Assembly (NCBI RefSeq): GCF_020687805.1
Contig: NZ_JAJEWQ010000004.1
Coordinates: forward strand, 124,001 to 188,000
DNA: 64,000 nt
Direction: 5' to 3'
From: Planctobacterium marinum
GTDB taxonomy: Bacteria > Pseudomonadota > Gammaproteobacteria > Enterobacterales > Alteromonadaceae
The notes beneath the pieces were generated by a model that made no database searches, was not told where the DNA came from, and was given only the letters and a program-made list of their open reading frames with translations. A program made the translations under genes and the position numbers. Every line of letters begins with the position of its first letter. The stretch's first letter is position 1. Below are positions 53,905 to 62,573 of this stretch, piece after piece.

Positions 53905-54702
53905 TTAATTGCTGCGAGCCACTGGTGCGAGAATAACTTCCACGTTGTGCTTTTTCAGCATATCCAGCTGTTCTTCAGTGACGCCATCATCGGTGATTAG
54001 CACGTCTACTTCTTCCAGCTCGCACAAGATCAAACTACTGCGCTTTCCAATTTTAGAACTGTCGGCCAAAACAATAAGTTGATCGGCTTGTTTCAACAAT
54101 TTGCGCTCAGAAAGGATCAGCAAAGGATCTGTTTCCATCAGGCCGAACTCGCTAATGCCGGGAGTGCCCATAAACATTTTGGAGCCGTGGTAATTGGGGA
54201 TACAGTCATTGTCAAATGAGCTTAATATGATGCTTTGTTTGCGGTAAATCTCTCCACCCGGTAACGTAATCTGACAATCACTGTTTTCTGCCAGTTCGGT
54301 GGCTAAAGCAAACGAGTTCGTCAGTATATTCAGATGGCGACTATACAGCGCGTCCTTCATCATATAGGTACTGCTACCGCCATTGATAATGATGGACTCG
54401 CCGTCTTCACACAATGACACTGCCTTGGCGGCAATGGCTTGCTTTTTGTCCTGATGTGTTTCGGCATCCACCAAAAAAACGGAGCCTTTTAAATGGGTTC
54501 GTCCTTTTGTTGACCCTACCGGGTTGTTTGACTGAGCGCCACCGCGGATCTTGGTCAGCAGGTTGCGTTTCGCAAGCTTGGTCAAATCACGTCGTATGGT
54601 AGCCTCAGATGCTCTCAGTTGTGAGGACAGCGTAGGCACGGACGCAAAACCACTTTCGGCCAGCAACTCCAACAATAAATGGTGTCTTTGTTTTTCAAGC
54701 AT
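53905..54702 (-). CDS. DeoR-family transcriptional regulator, second in the locus
   Basis: A 265-residue DeoR repressor. The helix-turn-helix is at residues 1-57 (MLEKQRHHLLLELLAESGF, LRASEATIRRDLTKLAKRN) and the sugar-phosphate domain has IIINGGSSTYMMKDAL and LIVLADSSKIGKRSSL. The ATG at 54702 gives the standard DeoR start; an in-frame ATG at 54750 adds 16 unlike residues. It ends the catabolic block beside the candidate rhamnulokinase, and rhamnose use in some proteobacteria is governed by a DeoR protein. The TCA elements upstream of it (54731, 54751, 54761) hint that it controls itself and the phased-array promoters. Confidence 0.9.
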   Translation of the reverse strand: MLEKQRHHLLLELLAESGFASVPTLSSQLRASEATIRRDLTKLAKRNLLTKIRGGAQSNNPVGSTKGRTHLKGSVFLVDAETHQDKKQAIAAKAVSLCEDGESIIINGGSSTYMMKDALYSRHLNILTNSFALATELAENSDCQITLPGGEIYRKQSIILSSFDNDCIPNYHGSKMFMGTPGISEFGLMETDPLLILSERKLLKQADQLIVLADSSKIGKRSSLILCELEEVDVLITDDGVTEEQLDMLKKHNVEVILAPVARSN

Positions 54703-55187
54703 ATAGTGCACGTTTCCTTGGGAACAATAATCATTATTAAGGTCCTTCAATCAACGGCCATCAATTTCAACGCGACAAAACACTTGTGTCAGCAATTTTC
54801 ATGACTAAAAAAGGCACCTTTTGAAAGAATAATACCAGTAAAGCCTTCCAATGACTAAATTTACTTGAACAAATTGTGAAAAAATTCATCCGCTGCTGCA
54901 GCCATAAAAATAATCTGAGACTGGCGACAATAGTCGCTGTAATGCTGCTCTACTCGTTTGGCAGAGCATGAATCAACGATACAACCAACAGGAACTCGCC
55001 AACACAATCATCCCTGTACGAAATGGCCTATAAATTTGCTGTATTATGATTTCCGCACAGTTTGCTTATTTAAAGATTGATACGACGTACCCTGTACGCC
55101 TGGTAGAAAAAGGTACTGGCACTGATTCAAAAAAATTAAACGTTAGATTTTACGTAGCAGGAAGCTATGAATGAATTTCTGGAAGGA
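54703..55187. other. Intergenic stretch between the catabolic locus and tRNA-Arg
   Basis: The left end holds the promoter side of the DeoR gene, with TCA at 54731, 54751 and 54761. An ATG at 55046 opens a 42-residue frame to 55174 (begins MISAQFAYLKI, ends YVAGSYE) without ribosome site; it looks protein-like but is unsupported and may be a gene remnant. No integrase or clear attachment repeat is seen. Confidence 0.3.
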
Positions 55188-55264
<77 letters not shown>

Positions 55265-55278
55265 GTAACCGGGCGCTA

Positions 55279-55307
55279 ATAATACGGATGTCGGGCCATT
55301 CAGGCAA
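55279..55307 (-). promoter_or_regulatory. Promoter of tRNA-Arg
   Basis: On the minus strand TTGCCT (55307-55302), a 17-bp spacer and TATTAT (55284-55279) are followed by a GC-rich discriminator, as is usual for stringently controlled tRNA promoters. The start point would lie about 8 bp upstream of the mature tRNA. Confidence 0.75.
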
Positions 55308-55447
55308 CCGCTTTGTGGGCTTTCCTAAAATAAAAACTAATTAGCAGGCCTGATATTCCAGTTTCCGGTTGTCGGCAGGTTTTAACTGGCTATAATCGTT
55401 ACAGTTTATTAACTATGGTTTACGAAAGTCATCGCGGAATAAAAGAT

Positions 55448-55843
55448 ATGAAAAAACTGCTTACCCTGATTTTAACTACCTGCATGTTTGTTTCTGTGGC
55501 ACACGGAGCAAAGAAAGATACTGATGAAGAGATAAAAGAGCGTATCAAGCCGGTAGGTAGCGTTCATGTGGCTGGTGCAGCTGCTGAATCTGCTGCAGCG
55601 GCAGGGCCGCGTTCTGGCGCAGATATTTATAATGCCTCTTGTGTTGCGTGTCATGCCAGTGGGGTTTTAGGTGCCCCTAAAAAAGGTGATGCGGCTGCAT
55701 GGCAGGCGCGGGTAGATGAGAAAGGTTTTGAAACGGTTTGGCAAAACGCCCTGAACGGTATCGGAGGTATGCCTCCCAGAGGAACCTGTGGCGATTGCTC
55801 TGATGATGACATCAAGGCTGCCATCGAATTTATGATGGAATAA
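55448..55843 (+). CDS. Cytochrome c5-like periplasmic monohaem cytochrome
   Basis: A 131-residue protein with a signal peptide (MKKLLTLILTTCMFVSVAHG), an alanine-rich linker and a C-terminal haem domain: CVACH haem site near residue 75, IGGMPPRG with the methionine ligand, and CGDC, a second cysteine pair typical of cytochrome c5. It carries electrons in the periplasm, probably to terminal oxidases. The ATG at 55448 begins the signal peptide; an in-frame start at 55415 would extend it by 11 residues. Confidence 0.92.
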   Translation: MKKLLTLILTTCMFVSVAHGAKKDTDEEIKERIKPVGSVHVAGAAAESAAAAGPRSGADIYNASCVACHASGVLGAPKKGDAAAWQARVDEKGFETVWQNALNGIGGMPPRGTCGDCSDDDIKAAIEFMME

Positions 55844-55962
55844 CAGACACCCGATAGCCTTTGTTAAATTGGTGTAATTAATTTCTCCAGGCGAATGTAA
55901 TACAAAACAGCTTTGAGTAAAAAGTCACAATTTTGCATTAATTTCATTCCAAATATTCTAAG

Positions 55963-55990
55963 AAAAGGTCACCTCAAAGGTGGCCTTTTT
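55963..55990 (+). terminator. Rho-independent terminator after the cytochrome gene
   Basis: AAAGGTCACCT (55964-55974) pairs with AGGTGGCCTTT (55978-55988) over 11 positions including one T-G pair, with a 3-base loop, and ends in a run of five T. Confidence 0.88.
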
Positions 55991-56063
55991 GTTAATGTTA
56001 CGTTATTTTTAGCAACGTCTATTCTGGCGAATAATTATAATTAAATTTTGACAACAATGTGTG

Positions 56064-58616
56064 ATGGAACAAAATAATCAGGCTGGCGTACTGTCTGAGG
56101 ACGAATTGCGAGAGTTGGTCCCGCAGCTTCAAAAGGTGACAGAGAAGTACAAGCGCGCCGAAGCCATTCAAAAAGCGTTATTCGATATTTCTGAACTCTC
56201 CAGTTCAGTTAGCGAATTGTCACGCCTGTATTCTGCTGTCCATGACATTATCGCCAGTTTTATGCATGCTCGTAATTTCTATGTCGCTTTCTACGATGAC
56301 AGCGAGAGCATGGTAGATTTCGTTTACTTCGTTGATGAATTCGACGAACTCACTATGAACGAAATGCCCGCGGAAAAGTTAAAAGATGGTTTCACCGGCT
56401 ATGTATTAGAAACCGGTAATCATCTGTTCCTCACCAAAGAGAACTACGATCAGAAAGTTGAAGAGATCGGTATCAGCAAGCTGGGTACCCGGCCCGTTGA
56501 CTGGATTGGTGTGCCGCTGAAGCGAGGTCAACGCATTATTGGTGTGATGGCGGTACAAAGCTATGACGATGCGGTTCGCTACACCGAAGACGATCTGGAT
56601 ATTTTACTGTTTGTGTCGCAGCACATAGTAACCACAGTGGATCGGGTTAAAAACCGTGAGTTAACCGAAAAGACGATCAGACAGCGTACTAAACAATTGC
56701 GCGACATTAACAACGAGTTGCAGGAAGAAATCAAAGAACGCCAGAAAATAGAATCTCTGCAACAGGCTTTATTTGAAATATCAGAGCTTTCCGCCACGAT
56801 GGAAGGTGATATCCCTGATTTTTATGCCAATCTGCACGATATCCTGGCTCGTCTTATTCATGCTCCTAACCTTTATATTGCCACTTTGGATAAAGAACGC
56901 CAGTTCTTACGCTTTCCCTATTTCAGTGATCAAAAGAGTAAGGCGGCCACCCCCCGACCGTTGGGCCTGGGGCTGACGGAATATGTACTCAAACATGGCC
57001 ATGCCGAACTGATAGATGCAAAACGTGCGCAGGAACTTGCCGAAGAAGGTTTGTTATGCCCGGATATTGCTGGGCGCATGTTGGCCAGTAAAAACTCCTG
57101 GATTGGCGCACCTCTGATTGTCGATGGCGAAGTGTCGGGCGTTATAGGGATTCAGGCCTATAACGAAGATTACACCTATGGTTTTAAAGATCTGGAATTA
57201 TTGCGCTTTGTTTCTCACCATATTGCGGTAGCACTGGAGCGTAAAAAGGCAGCTGAAGCGATTTACGCTTACAACAACGAACTGTCTTCCCGGGTCAAAG
57301 AGCGCACTCAGGAATTGGATGAAACCAATGCCCACCTGAAAAAACAAATCGAAGAGCGTAAGCAAATCGAATTAAAGCTGATCCACGATGCGCATCACGA
57401 TGCGTTAACTGGATTACCTAACCGCGCTATGTTCCTCAATCGACTGGAGTTGGCATTGGCCAACAAACAGCGTTTCCCTGAGAACAAATTTGCGCTGTTG
57501 TTTATCGACCTGGACCGTTTCAAATTAATCAACGACACCTTGGGTCACCACGCGGGCGACAGCTTTTTAATTGAAGTGAGCTTGCGGGTTGATCAGTGCA
57601 TCCGGGGGCACGATTTGTTAGCCCGACTGGGCGGAGACGAATTTGTGATCCTGCTGGACAACTTTGACGACGATGAAGATGTTGAAGAGGTTTCACAGCG
57701 CATTCTGGAAACCCTGAGCAAACCTTTCTGTCTGGATGGTTCAGAAATGTACTCAGGCGGCAGTATCGGTATTGCTTACGTTGAAAGCTGGTATCAAAGT
57801 GCCGATGAAATTATTCGTGACGCCGATTCCGCAATGTACCAGGCCAAATCACTGGGGCGTGGTCGCTATGTGATGTTCGACCAGAGTATGCGTGAAAAAC
57901 TGCTGGAAGAGCTGGAGCTGGAAAATGACTTCCGCCGCACGTTAAAGTTAAAAGCATTCGATTGCAATTATCAGCCGGTGATCCACCTGGGCAGTGATGA
58001 GACCATTTACCATGAATGTTATGTGCGTTGGGTGCACCCGACTATCGGCAGTGTAAAGAAAGATCAGTTTGTGCGCATTATCGAACACAGTGGCATGACG
58101 ATGGAAATGGATAATTTCATGCTGGAAAAGGCCTGTCAGATTTTGTCTGAGCAGGAAGATGTACCTTTTATTTCCAGGACCGACAAGGTTGCTATCAACC
58201 TCTCAGGTAATCACCTGATGCAGGCTTCGCTGGTCAATCAGTTGATTGAGAATGTCATGTCGTCGGGTATTTCTCCGGAAAGACTGGTGATTGAAATCGA
58301 CGAAACCTTATTAAACCGCAAGTCTCAGCAGGTGTTACAGTCTATTAAAATGCTCAAAAAAGCCGGGGTTACCCTGGTGCTTGATAACTTTGGTAATGGC
58401 CTGGCATCCCTGAACTACCTGTGTTCTTACCCCTTTGATTACGTGAAGTTTGATCGCAAATTTATTCGTTCGCTGCCCGGGTCAGAACAAAACCTGAAGC
58501 TGATCCAGTCAGTGCAGCAGATTTCGCAACACTTTGGCTTCCAGTTAATAGCAGAGGGTATCGAGAATGCCGCACAATGTGAGGCATTGGTGGGAATTGG
58601 CTGTGAGTTAGGGTAG
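56064..58616 (+). CDS. Double-GAF GGDEF/EAL protein, cut short by an in-frame amber codon
   Basis: An 850-residue cytoplasmic signalling protein with two GAF domains (about 20-190 and 215-400), each followed by a coiled segment, then GGDEF (LARLGGDEFVILL intact, so c-di-GMP synthesis is possible) and EAL. The EAL domain looks degenerate: ECYVRW replaces EALVRW and LVLDNFGNG has DN where active enzymes have DD, removing a metal ligand. The frame stops at TAG 58614 after GIGCELG, where relatives continue with glutamine (ELGQG). Without that TAG, the frame runs on 35 more codons to a TGA at 58722-58724. A C-to-T change in a CAG codon explains this. The first ATG is at 56064; a GTG directly precedes it. 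Confidence 0.9.
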   Translation: MEQNNQAGVLSEDELRELVPQLQKVTEKYKRAEAIQKALFDISELSSSVSELSRLYSAVHDIIASFMHARNFYVAFYDDSESMVDFVYFVDEFDELTMNEMPAEKLKDGFTGYVLETGNHLFLTKENYDQKVEEIGISKLGTRPVDWIGVPLKRGQRIIGVMAVQSYDDAVRYTEDDLDILLFVSQHIVTTVDRVKNRELTEKTIRQRTKQLRDINNELQEEIKERQKIESLQQALFEISELSATMEGDIPDFYANLHDILARLIHAPNLYIATLDKERQFLRFPYFSDQKSKAATPRPLGLGLTEYVLKHGHAELIDAKRAQELAEEGLLCPDIAGRMLASKNSWIGAPLIVDGEVSGVIGIQAYNEDYTYGFKDLELLRFVSHHIAVALERKKAAEAIYAYNNELSSRVKERTQELDETNAHLKKQIEERKQIELKLIHDAHHDALTGLPNRAMFLNRLELALANKQRFPENKFALLFIDLDRFKLINDTLGHHAGDSFLIEVSLRVDQCIRGHDLLARLGGDEFVILLDNFDDDEDVEEVSQRILETLSKPFCLDGSEMYSGGSIGIAYVESWYQSADEIIRDADSAMYQAKSLGRGRYVMFDQSMREKLLEELELENDFRRTLKLKAFDCNYQPVIHLGSDETIYHECYVRWVHPTIGSVKKDQFVRIIEHSGMTMEMDNFMLEKACQILSEQEDVPFISRTDKVAINLSGNHLMQASLVNQLIENVMSSGISPERLVIEIDETLLNRKSQQVLQSIKMLKKAGVTLVLDNFGNGLASLNYLCSYPFDYVKFDRKFIRSLPGSEQNLKLIQSVQQISQHFGFQLIAEGIENAAQCEALVGIGCELG

Positions 58617-58724
58617 GGCTCGTTTCTGACCGAATTTCAGAATAAATCCATCGACAAGCCGAAGGCCGAACAGGATCAAAAAAAAGTCGAAAATGAAGAA
58701 AAAGTCATTCCATTGACTGCCTGA
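58617..58724 (+). pseudogene. Cut-off C-terminal tail of the GGDEF/EAL gene
   Basis: Directly after the amber codon the same frame reads GSFLTEFQNKSIDKPKAEQ and continues, rich in Lys and Glu, to VIPLTA and TGA. It begins just after the position of the conserved EAL glutamine and ends 7 bp before the convergent rep stop. It therefore looks like the natural end of the gene, now translated only by readthrough. Confidence 0.6.
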
Positions 58725-58731
58725 GCCAGGT

Positions 58732-60741
58732 TTAACGCAGCATATTGCGTAAATTGGCAATTCCGACTTCGCCCTTTTTCTGTTTTTCTTCTTTACTGGC
58801 CGACGGCTTTTTGGTTTCCCAAACGACATCATCAACCGGAAGTTCATCCAGAAAGCGGCTGGGTTCCGGAAAGTTTATCTCTCCAAACTGTCGACGCTCT
58901 TTTGCTAATGAGAATATGAGTTCTCGTTGCGCGCGGGTAATTCCCACATAGGCCAGACGTCGTTCTTCCTCGACATTGTCCTCGTCGATGCTGCTTTGAT
59001 GGGGCAACAAACCTTCTTCCATACCCACCATAAATACGTAAGGAAACTCCAGGCCTTTCGAGGCATGTAAGGTCATTAATTGTACGGCGTCACTGGCGTC
59101 TTCTTCCTCGTTCTTTTCCATCATGTCCCGCAGAATAAGGCGGTTAACCACTTCCACCAGACTCATGGGAGGATCGGTATCCGTGCCTTCCAGCATACCC
59201 TGTACCCAGCCGTATAAAGTACTGATATTGGCCAGGGTCATTTCCGCAGCTTTGGGTGACGCACTGGTTTCATAGACCCATTCTTCGTATTTGGCACCTT
59301 TGATCAGATCCCGCAACGCAGCATGGGTATCTCCGCGCTGGGCATTATCTGCCAGCTCTACTATCCAGCGACCAAAACCCTGTACGGCGGCCAGTGATTT
59401 GCCGCTGAGTACCTGTGGTAATTGCGATGACAGTGACGCTTCAAATAGCGATATTTTCAGTTGATTGGCCAGATTACCCAGCTTTTCCAGTGTAGCCCGG
59501 CCAATGCCACGGGTGGGTGTGTTGATTACGCGTAACATCGCGGTATCGTCGTCGTGATTCACCAGCAATCGCAGGTAGGCCATGATGTCTTTGATTTCTG
59601 CCCGTCCAAAAAACGACATTCCACCACTGATTTTGTAGGGAATGCGATTGAGCATCAGGGATTTTTCAAAAGGCCGGGACTGGTGGTTACCGCGATATAA
59701 TATGGCATAGTCTTTATAACTGGTGCCATTCATAAACTTGTGGGACATCAGTTCTGCCACCACCCGCTCTACTTCGTGATCCTCGTTTTTACACTGGATA
59801 ACGCGTAATTCTGCACCGTAACTGAGTTCCGAGAATAAGCGTTTCTCAAACTCATGGGGATTATTCTGGATCAGAATATTGGCACAATGCAGAATACGAC
59901 CAGAGGAGCGATAGTTTTGCTCCAGCATGATCACTCTCAGGTTAGGGTAATGTTCTTTCAGTAGGATCAGGTTTTGCGGCTTGGCACCACGCCAGGAATA
60001 AATAGACTGATCATCATCTCCCACCACGGTAAATCTGGCCCGCTCACCTACCAGTAGTCGCACCAGTTCATATTGACTGGTATTAGTATCCTGATACTCA
60101 TCCACTAACATATAGCGGATTTTGTTCTGCCACTTTTGTCGGACTTGTTGGTTTTGCTGTAACAATAAGGTTGGCAACAGGATCAGGTCGTCAAAATCCA
60201 GGGCATTGTAGGCTTGCAGATGTTCCTGATACCGCAAATAAACATGGGCAAACTCTTTTTCTCCGGTGGAGCTGACCTGGTTTAACAATTGTTGTGGCGT
60301 GATGAGATCGTTTTTCCAGTTGGAAATGCAGCTTTGCAGCAAGGACAACTGTTCCTTGTCACCGTCAATGGTGTCTTCAGTGAGATCCTTAAGCAATGCC
60401 AGGGTATCTTTATCATCAAACAAAGAAAAACCAGGCTTGATGTTCAAAGCCCTGGTTTCTGATTTGATGATATTCAGACCGAGAGTGTGAAACGTCGATA
60501 CTTTTAAACCCCGGGCTTCTGCTTTGCCCAGTGTCTGGCTGACCCGTTCTTTCATTTCACGAGCCGCTTTATTGGTAAAGGTTACGGCTGCGATATAGCG
60601 CGCCGGTACGTCACATTCCCGCACCAGATAGGCAATTTTATTGGTGATAACCCGCGTTTTACCACTGCCTGCGCCCGCCAATACCAGGCAGGGACCGGAA
60701 ATATATTTAACTGCATCATCTTGCTGCGGATTGAGTCTCAT
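58732..60741 (-). CDS. rep: ATP-dependent DNA helicase Rep
   Basis: A 669-residue UvrD/Rep superfamily 1 helicase, close to the usual Rep length of about 670. Motifs in order: Walker [12 protein letters not shown] near residue 25, Ia [64 protein letters not shown] and [13 protein letters not shown]. It moves 3' to 5' and helps forks pass proteins on DNA. It starts with [11 protein letters not shown], as Rep proteins do. It converges on the GGDEF/EAL gene and diverges from ubiK. Confidence 0.96.
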   Translation of the reverse strand: MRLNPQQDDAVKYISGPCLVLAGAGSGKTRVITNKIAYLVRECDVPARYIAAVTFTNKAAREMKERVSQTLGKAEARGLKVSTFHTLGLNIIKSETRALNIKPGFSLFDDKDTLALLKDLTEDTIDGDKEQLSLLQSCISNWKNDLITPQQLLNQVSSTGEKEFAHVYLRYQEHLQAYNALDFDDLILLPTLLLQQNQQVRQKWQNKIRYMLVDEYQDTNTSQYELVRLLVGERARFTVVGDDDQSIYSWRGAKPQNLILLKEHYPNLRVIMLEQNYRSSGRILHCANILIQNNPHEFEKRLFSELSYGAELRVIQCKNEDHEVERVVAELMSHKFMNGTSYKDYAILYRGNHQSRPFEKSLMLNRIPYKISGGMSFFGRAEIKDIMAYLRLLVNHDDDTAMLRVINTPTRGIGRATLEKLGNLANQLKISLFEASLSSQLPQVLSGKSLAAVQGFGRWIVELADNAQRGDTHAALRDLIKGAKYEEWVYETSASPKAAEMTLANISTLYGWVQGMLEGTDTDPPMSLVEVVNRLILRDMMEKNEEEDASDAVQLMTLHASKGLEFPYVFMVGMEEGLLPHQSSIDEDNVEEERRLAYVGITRAQRELIFSLAKERRQFGEINFPEPSRFLDELPVDDVVWETKKPSASKEEKQKKGEVGIANLRNMLR

Positions 60742-60900
60742 GGGTTTCGCTTCTCAGACTGTCAACTGGGAAAATCAGGGCGGCTGATTTTACACGAGTC
60801 GGCAAAAATAATCTGTGCAATGCCACACAAAAAGTTGAGATACATAGAAAAAGCCTCCACACTGTGGTTAATCATAAAAAAGATGCAGGACTCAGTAAGT

Positions 60901-61179
60901 ATGGTACTTGATCCAAAGAAACTGGAAGAAATTGCCAATAAAGTGGTAGACAGCATTCCGCCCGGTGTGAAACAAATGGCCGAAGGGGTGGATGCCAAGG
61001 TAAAACAGGCGCTGCAGCATCAGCTGAGTCGACTGGATTTTGTATCCAGAGAAGAGTTTGATGTGCAAACCTCTGTTTTGCAGCGTACCCGTGAGAAACT
61101 CATTGCGCTGGAAACGCGTATGGAAGAGCTGGAAAAAGCCAACTCAGCCACGGCAAAAATCGAAAACAGCACCGATTAG
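60901..61179 (+). CDS. ubiK: Ubiquinone biosynthesis accessory factor UbiK
   Basis: A 92-residue member of the BMFP/UbiK family: DPKKLEEIANKVVDSIPPGV at the N-terminus and the signature SRLDFVSREEFDVQTSVLQR, then a C-terminal coiled coil (LIALETRMEELEKA). UbiK binds UbiJ and helps the cytoplasmic steps of ubiquinone synthesis. Start at ATG 60901 because relatives begin M(I/V)(D/L)DPKK; in-frame starts further upstream overlap the rep region. It overlaps the end of the convergent regulator gene by 4 bp. Confidence 0.92.
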   Translation: MVLDPKKLEEIANKVVDSIPPGVKQMAEGVDAKVKQALQHQLSRLDFVSREEFDVQTSVLQRTREKLIALETRMEELEKANSATAKIENSTD

Positions 61180-62183
61180 GCCTGTTGCGCTTCGGTATGC
61201 GCAAAGCCGAAGCGCTCGCGATAATTCTTCGGCGATAGCTGTGTGTGGTTGTTAAATAATTTACGAAACGAAGCCACATCCTCATAACCCACCTTAAACA
61301 CAATCTGTTCTACAGGCAGATTCGTGGATTCCAAATAGTGTTTGGCCTTTTCTACTCTGATCTTCTGCAGGTAATTCAGCGGTGTTTCGTTGCAGGCATT
61401 TTTAAAGCGCCGGATTAAAGTGCGCTTAGTCACGGCAAACTGTTCACAGATTGCATCCAGAGAAAACGGCTCAGCGTAATGTTTCATCATCCAGGCCTGA
61501 ATGCTTTCTACCAATGCGTCGTGTTTATTGATGATAAACGCGGTATCAATAAAAGGTTGCTGCGACAATCGTTGTTTGTCCAGTAACAGTAATTTTGACA
61601 TTTGCGTGGCGAAGATATCGTTGGTGAGTTTTTCCAGCAGCGCCATGCAAACACTAAAGTAAGACGTGGTGGCGCCACCGGTAATGATGTTGCCATGAAC
61701 AACCACCAGTTCATCCATTTTTAATTGCACATCGGGAAAGTGTTCGCTAAACAGGTTCTTCATCCACCAGACCGTGGTGGCGGGAATATCATTAAGAACT
61801 CCTGTTCTTGCAAGGCCAAAAGTGCCGGTGCAATAGCTGGCAATGAGCTTTCCTTGTTGGTGTTCCTGTCGAATAACCTCTGTTACACAATGGCAGCTAT
61901 TGAGATAGGCCTCCATGTGAGCACGGTTGTGAGCAAAAATAGACACCAGAAAGACCGCATCGCCCGGTGTGTAGTCCATGATATTTTTTGCTTTAATCGA
62001 AATACCTGCCGCGCTTTTTAACTCTTCGCCTTCGGTGCTGTATATCTGACAGCGAAACAGTTTTTCATCACAGTCCGGATGCAGATAGCGCCAAAATATG
62101 TTGCAAAACTCCATAAAGTCCACAATGCCGGTCAGGCTGGAAAACACGCAGTTAGGCGTGGCAATAATGTTGATGGTCTTCAT
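61176..62183 (-). CDS. GlxA-type transcriptional regulator (DJ-1/PfpI plus AraC domains)
   Basis: A 335-residue protein. The N-terminal DJ-1/PfpI-like amidase fold has IIATPNCVFSSLTGIVDF and the nucleophile-elbow-like IASYCTGTFGLA. The C-terminal AraC domain (about 225-330) has LDAICEQFAVTKRTLIRRFK and IVFKVGYEDVASFRKLFNNH. The ATG at 62183 has GGAGAAT upstream; an in-frame start at 62264 adds 27 unlike residues. Targets are unknown. The small membrane protein gene at 62321 diverges from it and may be controlled by it. Confidence 0.92.
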   Translation of the reverse strand: MKTINIIATPNCVFSSLTGIVDFMEFCNIFWRYLHPDCDEKLFRCQIYSTEGEELKSAAGISIKAKNIMDYTPGDAVFLVSIFAHNRAHMEAYLNSCHCVTEVIRQEHQQGKLIASYCTGTFGLARTGVLNDIPATTVWWMKNLFSEHFPDVQLKMDELVVVHGNIITGGATTSYFSVCMALLEKLTNDIFATQMSKLLLLDKQRLSQQPFIDTAFIINKHDALVESIQAWMMKHYAEPFSLDAICEQFAVTKRTLIRRFKNACNETPLNYLQKIRVEKAKHYLESTNLPVEQIVFKVGYEDVASFRKLFNNHTQLSPKNYRERFGFAHTEAQQA

Positions 62184-62320
62184 GGGATTCTCCGTACAGA
62201 CTGTTAAAACGCCAAAATCGTCTACCGATGGCAATAAAGGCACTTTAATTGTCATTATTGCCACTTCTGCGCATTATTGCAAGTGGCTAAAATTACCTCA
62301 ACTTAATGAGGAGAAGCAAA

Positions 62321-62509
62321 ATGAAACGCATGTTCAGGTTACCCGTGGTTATTGTGACACTATTGATTGGTTGGGGGTTGATGATCTGGATGCAGTGGAC
62401 TCAGCATCTGGAAACCAGCTTTAATCTGATTGGTATGCCCTTTATGATGTTAGTGATGGGTTTTTTAGCGGTATTAGCTGCGCAGGAATCTGACGGAAGC
62501 AGTGACTGA
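62321..62509 (+). CDS. Small two-helix membrane protein
   Basis: A 62-residue protein with two hydrophobic helices (LPVVIVTLLIGWGLMIWM and LIGMPFMMLVMGFLAVLAA) and an acidic C-terminus (ESDGSSD). GAGGAGA lies a few bases before the ATG at 62321, which decides against the in-frame ATG at 62306 that overlaps it. It resembles short DUF-type inner-membrane proteins that accompany sodium-solute symporters, but no symporter follows. Function unknown. Confidence 0.72.
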   Translation: MKRMFRLPVVIVTLLIGWGLMIWMQWTQHLETSFNLIGMPFMMLVMGFLAVLAAQESDGSSD

Positions 62510-62573
62510 TGACTGGTATAGGTTTGGAGCAGGCAGCCTTTGGCTTGAATAAGCCAAAGGCTATTCCCGTTTG

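Noticed and set aside
55046-55174. 42-residue open frame upstream of tRNA-Arg that reads like protein
   Set aside because: There is no ribosome site, no neighbouring gene on the strand and no recognised family; it is kept only as a possible remnant.
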